From: UBA1858 sp965227695
GTDB taxonomy: Bacteria; Pseudomonadota; Gammaproteobacteria; UBA4575
Length of the DNA: 64,000 bases
Reading direction: 5' to 3'
NCBI GenBank assembly: GCA_965227695.1
Contig: OZ245760.1
Location: forward strand, 930,001-994,000
Shown: in pieces, positions 17,064 to 25,958 of the stretch
How positions within the stretch are numbered: the stretch's first letter is position 1
Layout of the letters: each line of letters starts with the position of its first letter
Made by a program: the position numbers and the translations under genes
Notes under the pieces: model-generated
What the model was told of the DNA's origin: nothing
Database searches by the model: none
Seen by the model: only the letters and a program-made list of their open reading frames with translations

Positions 17064-17936
17064 ATGAAAAAGATTCGTAAGGCAATCTTCCCTGTCGCCG
17101 GAATGGGCACACGCTTTTTGCCAGCGACCAAGGCGAACCCCAAGGAAATGCTGCCCATCGTTGACAAGCCGCTTATCCAGTATGCTGCTGAGGAAGCAGT
17201 CGATGCAGGGATTACTGAACTGGTGTTTGTGACTGGCAGAAGCAAGCGGTCAATTCCTGATCACTTCGACAAAGCATATGAGCTCGAAGCTGAACTTGAA
17301 GCCAAAGGCAAGACTAAAATGCTGGAAGTGGTTAGAAATATCCTTCCAGATGGAATTTCATGTATTTATATCAGGCAGGCAGAAGCGCTCGGTCTTGGGC
17401 ACGCTGTCTTATGCGGCAGACCAGTGGTCGGTGATGAACCATTTGCTGTCATACTTGCTGACGACCTGATTGATAGCCCCTCCAGAGGGTGTCTGAAGCA
17501 AATGGTCGAGATTTACGAACGTGAAAACAGTGGCGTCATAGGTGTGCAAAAAGTCCCGCAGGAAAATGTTGGCAGCTATGGAGTGATATCCGGGGATCAG
17601 GTTAGTGATCATCTGTGGAGAATATCCGGCATCGTTGAAAAACCAACACCTCAGGAGGCACCGTCCAATATTGCTGTCGTTGGGCGTTATATTCTTGATG
17701 CTTCCATCTTCGAGATTCTTGAGCAAACTTCCTGTGGCACTGGCGGTGAGCTGCAGCTAACGGATGCCATCGCAAACCAGATTGAGTCGCGTTCTGTGTA
17801 TGCATATGAGTTTGAAGGACGTCGCTATGACTGTGGCAGCAAGCTTGGCTATTTGCAGGCATCTGTTGAGTATGGACTGAAGCATCCCGAAATTGGCAAG
17901 GACTTTTCTGAGTACCTGAGAGGCCTCAAAATTTAA
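17064..17936 (+). CDS. galU: UTP-glucose-1-phosphate uridylyltransferase
   Basis: A 290-residue nucleotidyltransferase making UDP-glucose for polysaccharides. The frame opens at 16989 but that segment overlaps the terminator; the ATG at 17064 gives the expected MKKIRKAIFPVAG. Signatures are GMGTRFLPATKANPKEMLP (nucleotide binding, near residues 13-31), IRQAEALGLGHAV, ILADDLI (metal-binding Asp) and GGELQLTDAI. UDP-glucose may supply the exopolysaccharide encoded in the left end of the window. Confidence 0.95.
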   Translation: MKKIRKAIFPVAGMGTRFLPATKANPKEMLPIVDKPLIQYAAEEAVDAGITELVFVTGRSKRSIPDHFDKAYELEAELEAKGKTKMLEVVRNILPDGISCIYIRQAEALGLGHAVLCGRPVVGDEPFAVILADDLIDSPSRGCLKQMVEIYERENSGVIGVQKVPQENVGSYGVISGDQVSDHLWRISGIVEKPTPQEAPSNIAVVGRYILDASIFEILEQTSCGTGGELQLTDAIANQIESRSVYAYEFEGRRYDCGSKLGYLQASVEYGLKHPEIGKDFSEYLRGLKI

Positions 17937-18140
17937 TAAGCAGTCGGGAATTCTTGGTGAGGAACCGGGCCACGAGCAACAATTTACTTGAGTCTCGTCT
18001 GAATTTGATCTGTGGCTTGATTGCTCTGGTGGTGGTTTTTAGGTGTGCCAGCAGAAAGCAGAACACGCCCAGATCCATGTTTCAGGAGTGGATGAGTTTA
18101 CTTTGAAGATAAAATCTGAAAAATCCTGATAAGACTGAGT

Positions 18141-18216
18141 TGGCTCCTCGGGACGGGCTCGAACCGCCGACCTAGTGATTAACAGTCACCCGCTCTACCG
18201 ACTGAGCTACCGAGGA
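18141..18216 (-). tRNA. tRNA-Asn (GUU)
   Basis: A 76-base cloverleaf on the minus strand with encoded GCCA end. The acceptor stem begins TCCTCGG and closes with CCGAGGA; the anticodon stem GGTGA/TCACT encloses CTGTTAA, giving GUU. The T loop is TTCGAGC. Confidence 0.95.
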
Positions 18217-18558
18217 ACAGAAAGGTCGAGATCTTACTGGGATGCACCGATGCGGTCAACTGCCCTATGCTGATATCGACTATCGCATATTCCCACACGT
18301 TCATCACTTAGCCTAGTGAATTATATCCAAATGTGAACTACTACTAGCACACGGACTTTAAATCGTTAGGCAATTCACTTTTCGTTTTAAATCAACCGAT
18401 TACTATACCAACCCAGGCTTAGAGTGTGCTTAATACATGCAAACGCAGGTTATCAGATGGTTTATACCAATTAGCCGAGGTCGTTATATTGTTGTGTGTA
18501 ACTCAATAAAGTAGCTGAAGGAATGTCTTGAAGACTTAGGGATTAAGGAGAATATTGG
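18217..18558. other. Non-coding region between tRNA-Asn and the BRO-N gene
   Basis: These 342 bases hold no credible open frame, terminator or complete repeat of the tRNA 3' end. TATACCAA occurs twice (near 18404 and 18464), which is weak. It looks like decayed intergenic DNA. Confidence 0.5.
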
Positions 18559-18933
18559 GTGAGTAGTGTAGTTGTAATGGAATATGAAGGCCACCGGATC
18601 AGGCTGGTCGAGAGAAAACCCGGAGATATGTGGTTTGTAGCCGCAGATGTATGCCGATGTGTGGGTCTTGCGATCAACAGCCGCACGGGAAAGCCAAATG
18701 TGACAGTGGCAACACGCGAGCTGTCAGACACTCAAAAAGAGAAATTCCGGGTGGATACGCCAGAAAATCCGAAGAATCCATGGATTGATATGATGATAGT
18801 CTCTGAAGATGGACTTATGAACATGCTTGGCCTGTCAGACACAGTGGACGCCGAGCGCTTCCGTGATTTTGTCAGACAAGGCAATACTATGAATACAGAA
18901 AGTTCGTATGCGAAGGTGCAATCTGTAAAATAA
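18559..18933 (+). CDS. Orphan BRO-N domain protein (phage antirepressor-like)
   Basis: A 124-residue protein that is almost only a BRO N-terminal domain: MWFVAADVCRCVGL (residues about 24-37) is the hallmark helix, and MMIVSEDGLMNMLGLSDT corresponds to the usual SEPGLYRLI region. The C-terminal domain found in phage antirepressors is missing. It starts at GTG with AAGGAG 8 bases upstream and ends before a strong terminator, so it is an intact, self-contained gene. BRO-N proteins bind DNA and are typical of phages and mobile elements. No integrase or attachment repeat is visible. Likely a remnant or a domesticated regulator. Confidence 0.75.
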   Translation: MSSVVVMEYEGHRIRLVERKPGDMWFVAADVCRCVGLAINSRTGKPNVTVATRELSDTQKEKFRVDTPENPKNPWIDMMIVSEDGLMNMLGLSDTVDAERFRDFVRQGNTMNTESSYAKVQSVK

Positions 18934-18953
18934 AGATAAAAGTTATCGACCAT

Positions 18954-18987
18954 AAGGGCGGCATTTGGATGAATGCCGCCCTTTTTT
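18954..18987 (+). terminator. Rho-independent terminator after the BRO-N gene
   Basis: An 11-base perfect stem AAGGGCGGCAT / ATGCCGCCCTT (18954-18964 and 18973-18983) with an 8-base loop, followed by TTTT. It reaches the stop codon of aspC on the other strand. Confidence 0.9.
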
Positions 18988-20173
18988 ATGAGTTCATAAC
19001 TTCTTTTAGCCTGTCTAATGCCTGGGCAAGATTATCTTTTGAATTGGCGAAAGAAATACGCATATAACCGGGCAATCCAAAAGCTGTACCGGGTACCACC
19101 GCGACACCGCATTTGGTTAACAGGTAAGTGGCAAATTCCACATCGTCATTAATGCCATCAGTGTGCCGAATGGCTTCTTCAATATTTGCAAAACAATAGA
19201 ATGTGCCCTGGGGCTTAGTGCAGCGAATCCCTTGGACTTGATTCAGGCCCTCGACAATAAATTCGCACCGCTCTTCGAAAGCGTTACTCATCACCTCAAC
19301 ACAGCTTTGATCTGATGACAATGCTGCTTCGGCAGCAGCTTGTGAGATCGAACATGGGTTGGAAGTGCTTTGTGATTGGATATTCTTCATCGCATTAATG
19401 ACATCGACAGGTCCGGCAGCATAGCCAATTCTCCATCCCGTCATCGAATAAGCCTTTGAAACGCCATTTAAAACCAGCGTTCTTGATTTAAGTTCAGGGC
19501 ATACTGACAAGATATTCTTGAATTTTTGCTGATCAAACAGGATATGTTCATACATATCATCCGTTGCAATCCAGATCTGCGGATGTTTAATCAGGACTTC
19601 AGCCAGGCTTTCAAGCTCCTGCTGGTTATAGTTTGAACCTGTTGGATTTGAAGGGCTGTTAATGACCAGAAGCCGGGTTTTATTGGTTATTTTACTGGTT
19701 AGCTGCCTGGCATTGATTTTGAACGATTGGTTCTGGTCCGCGGTAATAAAAACCGGTAGACCATTAGCCAATAACACCATGTCGGGGTAAGAGACCCAGT
19801 AGGGCGCAGGTATAATAACCTCGTCATCCTGATCAATAATGGCCTGGCACAAATTATAGAAGCTTTGTTTGCCACCATTTGATACGAGAATTTCGTCTGG
19901 TGAATATGAAAGCCCGTTATCTCGTTCAAACTTGTGGATGATTGCCGCTTTGAGAGTGTTAGTGCCACCTACTGGAGTATATTTGGTTTTTCCGGACTGG
20001 ATTGCATCAATAGCCGCTTGTTTTATGTGATCTGGAGTGTCAAAGTCGGGTTCACCAGCTGCAAGATTAATAATGTCTACGCCTTCAAGCTTTAGTTGAT
20101 TGGCTTTGGCTGTCACTGCCAGGGTCGGCGAAGGCTTAATTCTGCGAACACGAGAAGCTAATTTAATATTCAA
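18986..20173 (-). CDS. aspC: Class I aspartate/aromatic aminotransferase
   Basis: A 395-residue PLP aminotransferase of the subgroup I-beta/gamma type, transferring the amino group between aspartate and 2-oxoglutarate. The N-terminus LASRVRRIKPSPTLAVTAKA and AAGEPDFDTPDHI are characteristic; INSPSNPTG, GVSKAYSMTGWRIGY (PLP Lys) and the substrate Arg in GYMRISFA follow. The frame runs back to 20320, but a TTG at 20173 with CAGGAA upstream gives the family N-terminus and frees a divergent promoter region before uvrB. Activity as prephenate aminotransferase is possible in this subgroup. aspC-uvrB divergence is common in gammaproteobacteria. Confidence 0.88.
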   Translation of the reverse strand: MNIKLASRVRRIKPSPTLAVTAKANQLKLEGVDIINLAAGEPDFDTPDHIKQAAIDAIQSGKTKYTPVGGTNTLKAAIIHKFERDNGLSYSPDEILVSNGGKQSFYNLCQAIIDQDDEVIIPAPYWVSYPDMVLLANGLPVFITADQNQSFKINARQLTSKITNKTRLLVINSPSNPTGSNYNQQELESLAEVLIKHPQIWIATDDMYEHILFDQQKFKNILSVCPELKSRTLVLNGVSKAYSMTGWRIGYAAGPVDVINAMKNIQSQSTSNPCSISQAAAEAALSSDQSCVEVMSNAFEERCEFIVEGLNQVQGIRCTKPQGTFYCFANIEEAIRHTDGINDDVEFATYLLTKCGVAVVPGTAFGLPGYMRISFANSKDNLAQALDRLKEVMNS

Positions 20174-20253
20174 TTGGTATATTCCTGAAAGAGACTGACG
20201 ATAAAAACCACCGGGCGTGATCATACTGTATTTTAAGGGTTCCAATAAAGTTA

Positions 20254-22281
20254 ATGAGCAAAGAATTTCGAATCGAATCATCTTTTCAGCCTTCTGGCGA
20301 CCAGCCAACTGCAATTGCACTTCTCACAGAGGGATTGAATGACGGTCTTGCGCATCAAACATTACTTGGTGTTACCGGTTCTGGTAAAACTTTTACTATT
20401 GCTAAAGTAATAGAGCAGGTACAGCGCCCGACAATAGTGCTGGCACCAAACAAAACGTTGGCGGCACAGCTGTATGGAGAGATGAAATCATTTTTTCCGG
20501 GTAATGCCGTAGAGTACTTCGTCTCATATTATGATTATTACCAGCCTGAGGCCTATGTTCCATCAAGTGACACATTCATCGAGAAAGATGCGTCTGTAAA
20601 TGACCACATAGAACAAATGCGTCTATCTGCAACAAAGGCGCTATTTGAGCGAAACGATACGATTATTGTGGCAACAGTGTCAGCGATATATGGTCTTGGT
20701 GATCCACGCTCTTATCTGAATATGGTGTTACACCTCGATAGAGGTGATTTAACAGATCAGCGCACCATTTTGCGGCGTCTGGCTGAGCTTCAGTATACGC
20801 GCAATGATGTTGAAATGAAGCGTGGAACTTTTCGTGTCCGCGGGGAAGTGATAGATGTACATCCGGCAGAATCTGAGCGTGAAGCAATACGCATTGAGCT
20901 GTTCGATGATGAAATTGAGCAGTTAAGTTATTTTGATCCCCTGACTGGTGAAGTGTTAAGGCGTGTACCGAGACTGACCGTTTACCCGAAGTCACACTAT
21001 GTCACACCCAGGAGCGTCATTCTGGAAGCTATTGATTCAATTAAAGCTGAATTAAAAGAAAGTTTACAAAGGCTCAGGGATGCAAATAAGCTTGTTGAAG
21101 CACAGCGACTCGAGCAACGTACACAGTATGACCTTGAGATGCTCCAGGAACTGGGCTACTGCAACGGAATTGAAAATTACTCGCGTTACCTGAGTGGAAG
21201 AGGGCCGGGTGAGCCGCCGCCATGCCTGCTTGACTATTTGCCGGAAAATGCCCTTATGATTATGGATGAAAGTCACGTTTCTGTCCCCCAGTTTGGAGGG
21301 ATGTATAAAGGTGACCATTCGCGAAAAAGCACTCTCGTGGAGTATGGGTTTCGACTGCCATCCGCATTGGATAACCGGCCTCTAAAATTTGAGGAATTCG
21401 TCAATTTATCTCCTCAGGTCATCTACATATCTGCGACCCCCGGTGAATATGAGCTGCAAAAATCAGCGCAGGTAGCAGAACAGGTAGTGCGTCCGACTGG
21501 CCTGGTTGATCCTGTGATTGAGATACGCCCGGTTGCATCACAAGTGGATGATGTGTTGTCAGAAATCAATCAGCGTGTCGCGGATGGTGAAAGAGTACTG
21601 ATTACCACTCTGACCAAGCGCATGGCTGAAGATTTAACCGAGTACCTGGAAGAAAATGGCGCGCGTGTAAGGTACTTGCATTCTGATATAGATACCGTTG
21701 AACGGGTTGAGATTATTCAGGATTTACGCAAAGGTGTTTTTGATGTCCTGGTGGGAATTAATCTGTTGCGCGAAGGGCTGGATATTCCGGAGGTTTCTCT
21801 GGTCGCCATTTTTGATGCGGATAAAGAGGGATTTTTAAGGTCAGACCGATCACTCATACAAACCATTGGGCGGGCGGCAAGAAATCTTAACGGTAAAGCA
21901 ATTCTATATGCGGATCATGTCACTGGCTCTATGCGCAGGGCAATCGAAGAAACAGAACGACGCAGGGAAAAACAACATGCATACAATATACAGCATGGCA
22001 TCACGCCACAGGCAGTAGAAAAATCTGTGGGGAACATCATGGAGGGCGCTCAGTCGCGATATGACCAGCAGCGCTACCATCAATTACGTGAGATTGCTGA
22101 ACAGACCGCTCAGGGCGAGGTATTAACGCCTGAACTGGCGCTCAAGAAAATTCAGCAGCTTGAGCACAAAATGTATGAATTTGCGCGTAATCTTGAATTT
22201 GAAGATGCCGCACGAACACGTGATGAGATTGAGCGCCTGAAAAACTTCGCTTTAGGTACTTCAGGGGTTGAAACCGGATAG
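20254..22281 (+). CDS. uvrB: Excinuclease ABC subunit B
   Basis: A 675-residue helicase-like damage-verification subunit of nucleotide excision repair. Walker A GVTGSGKTFT is at 39-48, the beta-hairpin YYDYYQPEAYVP near 92-103, the DEAD-box variant MDESHVS, YISATPGEYEL, the motif V/VI pair INLLREGLDIPEVSL and QTIGRAARN, and a C-terminal UVR motif (about 635-665) that contacts UvrC. Length is standard. It is transcribed away from aspC. Confidence 0.97.
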   Translation: MSKEFRIESSFQPSGDQPTAIALLTEGLNDGLAHQTLLGVTGSGKTFTIAKVIEQVQRPTIVLAPNKTLAAQLYGEMKSFFPGNAVEYFVSYYDYYQPEAYVPSSDTFIEKDASVNDHIEQMRLSATKALFERNDTIIVATVSAIYGLGDPRSYLNMVLHLDRGDLTDQRTILRRLAELQYTRNDVEMKRGTFRVRGEVIDVHPAESEREAIRIELFDDEIEQLSYFDPLTGEVLRRVPRLTVYPKSHYVTPRSVILEAIDSIKAELKESLQRLRDANKLVEAQRLEQRTQYDLEMLQELGYCNGIENYSRYLSGRGPGEPPPCLLDYLPENALMIMDESHVSVPQFGGMYKGDHSRKSTLVEYGFRLPSALDNRPLKFEEFVNLSPQVIYISATPGEYELQKSAQVAEQVVRPTGLVDPVIEIRPVASQVDDVLSEINQRVADGERVLITTLTKRMAEDLTEYLEENGARVRYLHSDIDTVERVEIIQDLRKGVFDVLVGINLLREGLDIPEVSLVAIFDADKEGFLRSDRSLIQTIGRAARNLNGKAILYADHVTGSMRRAIEETERRREKQHAYNIQHGITPQAVEKSVGNIMEGAQSRYDQQRYHQLREIAEQTAQGEVLTPELALKKIQQLEHKMYEFARNLEFEDAARTRDEIERLKNFALGTSGVETG

Positions 22282-22476
22282 ATAGTCGCTATTAATATGT
22301 CCGGGGGTGTGGTACCTTTTCGCGTCTTCCGTGAGAAGCAAATACTCCGGGTGATCTGATTTGCGACTTTTTATCAGGAGTCGAATTAAAAGACAGTGAT
22401 ATACGTGTTTTTTTACGGACCTTGGGCGAGTGTATTGCTATTATTATCCCCGGGGCAAATCAGGTGTTATCGATTT

Positions 22477-22553
22477 AGGCGCGTAGCTCAGTTGGTTAGA
22501 GCATCACCTTGACATGGTGGGGGTCGTTGGTTCGAATCCAATCGCGCCTACCA
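22477..22553 (+). tRNA. tRNA-Val (GAC)
   Basis: A 77-base cloverleaf: acceptor AGGCGCG / CGCGCCT with ACCA encoded, D arm TAGCTCAGTTGGTTAGAGC, anticodon stem ATCACC with loop TTGACAT (anticodon GAC), T loop TTCGAAT. Its acceptor stem is shared with the degenerate tRNA-like gene at 8839. Confidence 0.96.
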
Positions 22554-22659
22554 GCCAGACGAAGTAACAGACACAGGCCTGGCTATGGTAAATACTGTCC
22601 GATTCTGCCCAATCAGCAATACGAACCGGTGAGTAATAAAACAGCATTTTTACAAAAAC

Positions 22660-22677
22660 CCTATTAATCAATGGGAT
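22660..22677. repeat. First copy of a CTATTAATCAAT repeat, in the thrS leader
   Basis: CTATTAATCAATGGGATAA at 22661-22679 matches CTATTAATCAATAGGATAA at 25241-25259 with one difference. Each copy is a small dyad (CTATT / AATAG or a G-T variant). This copy is about 110 bases before thrS; the other sits just before rpmI. It may be coincidence or a shared RNA element. Confidence 0.35.
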
Positions 22678-22786
22678 AATGTCCTCTATTAGTGCAGTAA
22701 TGTAAGCAAGCCACCGTGTCAATATTCCCCGTAAAATTCTTATAAATGCACGTGACTCCTCGTATCGGTCACCACTGGAGAAATTA

Positions 22787-24700
22787 ATGATTAATATTAC
22801 TTTGCCAGATAGCAGCGAAAAGTCTTTTCAGAACCCTGTTAGCGTCGCGGAACTGGCCGCGTCGATCGGCCCAGGGCTTGCTAAAGCCGCCATCGCGGGA
22901 AAAGTCAATGGCAAACTTGTCGATCTCTGCGTAAAAATTGAAAAAGATGCAAATGTATCCATTATCACCAGTAAAGATCCGGAGGGGATTGAAATTATCC
23001 GGCACTCATTTGCACATCTGGTTGGCCATGCCGTCAAGCAGCTGTTTCCGACGGCAAAAATGGCCATCGGGCCGGTGATCAAAGAAGGTTTTTATTACGA
23101 TATCGATTATGAGAGAAGCTTTACTCCTGAGGACCTGGAAGCCATAGAAAAGCGGATTTCCGAGTTGGTCAGTCAGGATTACGAGGTTATCCGTGAAGTT
23201 GTTTCACGCGAACAGGCCGTCGATACATTTACGCGGCTCGAGGAACCGTACAAGGTTGAGATTGCCCGCGAAATTCCTGATGGAGAAATTATCGCCCTGT
23301 ATCGTCACCAGGAATATACTGATATGTGTCGCGGACCTCATGTGCCTAATACCCGCCACCTGCGGGCTTTTAAGCTGACGAAACTGGCAGGAGCCTACTG
23401 GCGCGGGGATTCAAATAATCCAATGCTCCAGCGTATCTACGGAACGGCATGGGCTGATAAAAAGCAGCTCAAGCAATATTTAAAACGTATTGAGGAAGCC
23501 GAAAAGCGAGACCATCGCCGATTGGGAAAGCAGATGGATCTGTTCCATTTTCAGGAAGAAGCACCGGGAATGGTGTTCTGGCACGCGCGTGGCTGGGAAC
23601 TTTATCGTACAGTGGAAGATTACATTCGTAAAAAGCTGGCAAGCCATCACTACAACGAGGTTCATACTCCGCAGGTCCTTGACCGGACACTCTGGGAAAA
23701 ATCCGGCCACTGGGAAAAATTTGGTGACATGATATTTACGACATTATCCGAGCATCGTGAATATGCAATCAAACCAATGAATTGCCCATGCCATGTACAG
23801 ATTTTTAACCAGGGCCTGAAAAGTTATCGCGATTTGCCTCTGAAAATAGCCGAGTTTGGAACCGTGCACAGAAATGAACCATCCGGCACACTGCACGGAT
23901 TAATGCGAGCTCGCCGATTTGTGCAGGATGATGCCCATATTTTTTGCACCGAGCAGCAGCTCCAGGGTGAAGTCTCAAAATTGATTGATTTAACCTATGA
24001 GGTTTACAGGGATTTTGGCTTCGATGAGATTGAGCTCGCTTTATCCACCCGCCCTGAGCAGCGTGTCGGTGAGGAAACATTATGGGATCAGGCTGAGTCC
24101 AGCCTAAAAGAAGCCCTGGAAGGCAGAAACCTGGAGTATCGGCTCCAGCCGGGTGAAGGGGCTTTTTATGGTCCGAAAATCGAATTTACACTGCAGGATA
24201 GCCTCGGCAGGCGATGGCAATGCGGAACGATACAGCTTGATTTCTCTATGCCGGCAAGACTGGAAGCATGCTATATCAGTGAGGACGGATCGAAGAAAGT
24301 GCCAGTGATGATTCACCGGGCAGTGCTGGGCTCACTGGAGCGTTTTATTGGAATATTAATTGAGCACCATGCCGGTAATCTGCCATTCTGGCTGGCGCCG
24401 GTCCAGGCGATCATACTGAATATCACCGATGCCCAGGCAGAATATGCCCAAAATCTCCAGAAAAGGCTTCAAAATGAAGGTGTTCGGGTAAATATCGACT
24501 TGAGAAATGAAAAGATTGGCTATAAGATTCGCGAGCACACAATTCAACGCGTCCCGTATCTTCTGGTCATTGGTGACCGTGAGGTCGAGTCGCAAACCGT
24601 GGCCGTACGTACGCGTCAAGGTGCAGACCTTGGATCAATGAGCATTGACAAGCTGCTGACACAGTTTGCCGGCGAAAACGCGGAAATCGGCCATTTTTAG
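22787..24700 (+). CDS. thrS: Threonyl-tRNA synthetase
   Basis: A 637-residue class II synthetase. Domains in order: TGS (1-62), the editing domain with HSFAHLVGHAVKQLFP (about 72) and YTDMCRGPHVP (zinc/editing Cys-His), the catalytic core with MVFWHARGWEL, MNCPCHVQIF, the class II motif 2 in FGTVHRNEPSG, and PVMIHRAVLGSLERFIG (motif 3), and an anticodon-binding domain from about 535. The ATG follows TGGAG by 6 bases. The 233-base leader between tRNA-Val and this gene has no open frame; Escherichia coli thrS represses its own translation through a leader mimic, which I could not confirm here. Confidence 0.97.
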   Translation: MINITLPDSSEKSFQNPVSVAELAASIGPGLAKAAIAGKVNGKLVDLCVKIEKDANVSIITSKDPEGIEIIRHSFAHLVGHAVKQLFPTAKMAIGPVIKEGFYYDIDYERSFTPEDLEAIEKRISELVSQDYEVIREVVSREQAVDTFTRLEEPYKVEIAREIPDGEIIALYRHQEYTDMCRGPHVPNTRHLRAFKLTKLAGAYWRGDSNNPMLQRIYGTAWADKKQLKQYLKRIEEAEKRDHRRLGKQMDLFHFQEEAPGMVFWHARGWELYRTVEDYIRKKLASHHYNEVHTPQVLDRTLWEKSGHWEKFGDMIFTTLSEHREYAIKPMNCPCHVQIFNQGLKSYRDLPLKIAEFGTVHRNEPSGTLHGLMRARRFVQDDAHIFCTEQQLQGEVSKLIDLTYEVYRDFGFDEIELALSTRPEQRVGEETLWDQAESSLKEALEGRNLEYRLQPGEGAFYGPKIEFTLQDSLGRRWQCGTIQLDFSMPARLEACYISEDGSKKVPVMIHRAVLGSLERFIGILIEHHAGNLPFWLAPVQAIILNITDAQAEYAQNLQKRLQNEGVRVNIDLRNEKIGYKIREHTIQRVPYLLVIGDREVESQTVAVRTRQGADLGSMSIDKLLTQFAGENAEIGHF

Positions 24701-24715
24701 TTTTAGGAGTAGCAT

Positions 24716-25240
24716 ATTAGCGCAAGTAAAGACGTACGCCTCAACGAGGAAATATTCGATTCGCAAGTGAGACTGATTGATGCGAAAGGTGAGAATTTAG
24801 GCGTCGTGGACAGGGATGAAGCGTTAAGAATTGCAAGCGAGGCTGATCTCGATTTGGTCGAGATTTCTCCCAATGCCCAGCCACCGGTTTGCAGGGTAAT
24901 GGACTATGGCAAATACAAGTTCGAGCAAAACAAGAAGGCGCATCAGGCCAAGAAGAAGCAAAAGCAAATTCAGGTCAAGGAGATAAAGTTCAGACCTGGT
25001 ACGGAAGAGGGAGACTACCGTGTCAAGCTTCGTAAGCTAATTGAATTTTTGCAGGATGGTGACAAGACTAAAATAACAATACGCTATCGAGGCAGAGAGA
25101 TGCAGCACAAAGAGTTAGGGGTTCAGCTGCTTGACCGGATTGAAGCAGATCTGAAGGAATACGGAGATGTAGAGCAGAGACCCAAAATGGAAGGCAGGCA
25201 ACTGATCATGGTGCTAACGCCTTCAAAAAAACAAAAGTAA
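24716..25240 (+). CDS. infC: Translation initiation factor IF-3, AUU start
   Basis: A 174-residue IF-3, keeping the 30S subunit free and checking start codons. A GTG at 24767 is available but would remove the conserved N-terminal segment; continuing in frame upstream reaches ATT at 24716, giving SASKDVRLNEEIFDSQVRLI with TAGGAG 6 bases upstream, as expected for IF-3. The AUU start is the well-known autoregulatory device of infC: IF-3 rejects its own start codon. Core motifs are VEISPNAQPPVCRVMDYGKY and IKFRPGTEEGDY. rpmI and rplT follow, and the gene starts 15 bases after thrS. Confidence 0.93.
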   Translation: MSASKDVRLNEEIFDSQVRLIDAKGENLGVVDRDEALRIASEADLDLVEISPNAQPPVCRVMDYGKYKFEQNKKAHQAKKKQKQIQVKEIKFRPGTEEGDYRVKLRKLIEFLQDGDKTKITIRYRGREMQHKELGVQLLDRIEADLKEYGDVEQRPKMEGRQLIMVLTPSKKQK

Positions 25241-25266
25241 CTATTAATCAATAGGATAAACAGGTT

Positions 25267-25464
25267 ATGCCCAAGCTAAAAACAAATCGCGGTGCAGCCA
25301 AACGATTTAAAAAAACGTCGACCGGGAAATACAAGTGTTCCCAGTCGCATCTGCGTCATATATTGACAAAGAAAAGTTCCAAACGTAAGCGACATTTGCG
25401 TTCTATCGAAGTGGTATCTGATGTGGATACACCCATGATTCGAAGAATGCTGCCTTACGTATAA
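25267..25464 (+). CDS. rpmI: 50S ribosomal protein L35
   Basis: A 65-residue basic protein, full length: MPKLKTNRGAAKRFKKTSTG and SHLRHILTKKSSKRKRHLR are the family core. It lies between infC and rplT. The spacer before it carries the second CTATTAATCAAT repeat, overlapping the region of its ribosome site. In enterics L20 represses rpmI and rplT through this region; no such structure was verified here. Confidence 0.96.
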   Translation: MPKLKTNRGAAKRFKKTSTGKYKCSQSHLRHILTKKSSKRKRHLRSIEVVSDVDTPMIRRMLPYV

Positions 25465-25485
25465 ATATCTTAAAGGAAACAAGTC

Positions 25486-25839
25486 ATGTCCAGGGTAAAA
25501 CGCGGTGTAACCGCAAGAGCACGTCATAAAAAAGTACTCAGCAAGGCCAAAGGTTATTATGGCGCACGCAAGAACGTTTATCGTGTCGCAACACAGGCCG
25601 TTACTCGTGCCGGGCAATATGCCTATAGAGATCGGCGTCAAAGAAAAAGACAGTTTCGTTCATTGTGGATAGTGCGTATCAACGCGGCAGCACGCCAGTT
25701 TGATATTTCATACAGCAGACTCATCAACGGTCTGCAGAAAGCATCCATAGAAGTGGATCGCAAGGTACTGGCAGACCTGGCGGTAAATGACATCGCTGCT
25801 TTTGGTCAATTAGCAGAGCGAGCCAAAGCGCAACTATAA
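25486..25839 (+). CDS. rplT: 50S ribosomal protein L20
   Basis: A 117-residue early assembly protein of the large subunit. MSRVKRGVTARARHKKVL, AKGYYGARKNVYR and LWIVRINAAAR are invariant landmarks. AAAGGA stands 10 bases before the ATG. A strong terminator follows 34 bases later, ending the thrS-infC-rpmI-rplT unit. Confidence 0.97.
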   Translation: MSRVKRGVTARARHKKVLSKAKGYYGARKNVYRVATQAVTRAGQYAYRDRRQRKRQFRSLWIVRINAAARQFDISYSRLINGLQKASIEVDRKVLADLAVNDIAAFGQLAERAKAQL

Positions 25840-25872
25840 ACTTCCTTCTGTTGAAGGTCGAACTCGCTCGTT

Positions 25873-25903
25873 AAAGGGAAAGGCACGACCTTTCCCTTTT
25901 TAT
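25873..25903 (+). terminator. Rho-independent terminator after rplT
   Basis: An 11-base perfect stem AAAGGGAAAGG / CCTTTCCCTTT (25873-25883 and 25889-25899) with loop CACGA and a T tract. A weak promoter for pheST may follow (TTGAAT at 25915 and TATACT at 25936, spacer only 15). Confidence 0.9.
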
Positions 25904-25958
25904 TTTGTGTCGAGTTGAATTAAACATTGTTTGCTTATACTAACGAAGGTTCAGTGAT

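Noticed and set aside
17937..18140. Attachment site or element downstream of tRNA-Asn
   Set aside because: No repeat of the tRNA 3' end and no gene found in this stretch.
22504..22722. Minus-strand frame ending GFEPTTPTMSR
   Set aside because: It reads the antisense of tRNA-Val(GAC); GFEPTTP endings are a known artefact of tRNA genes.
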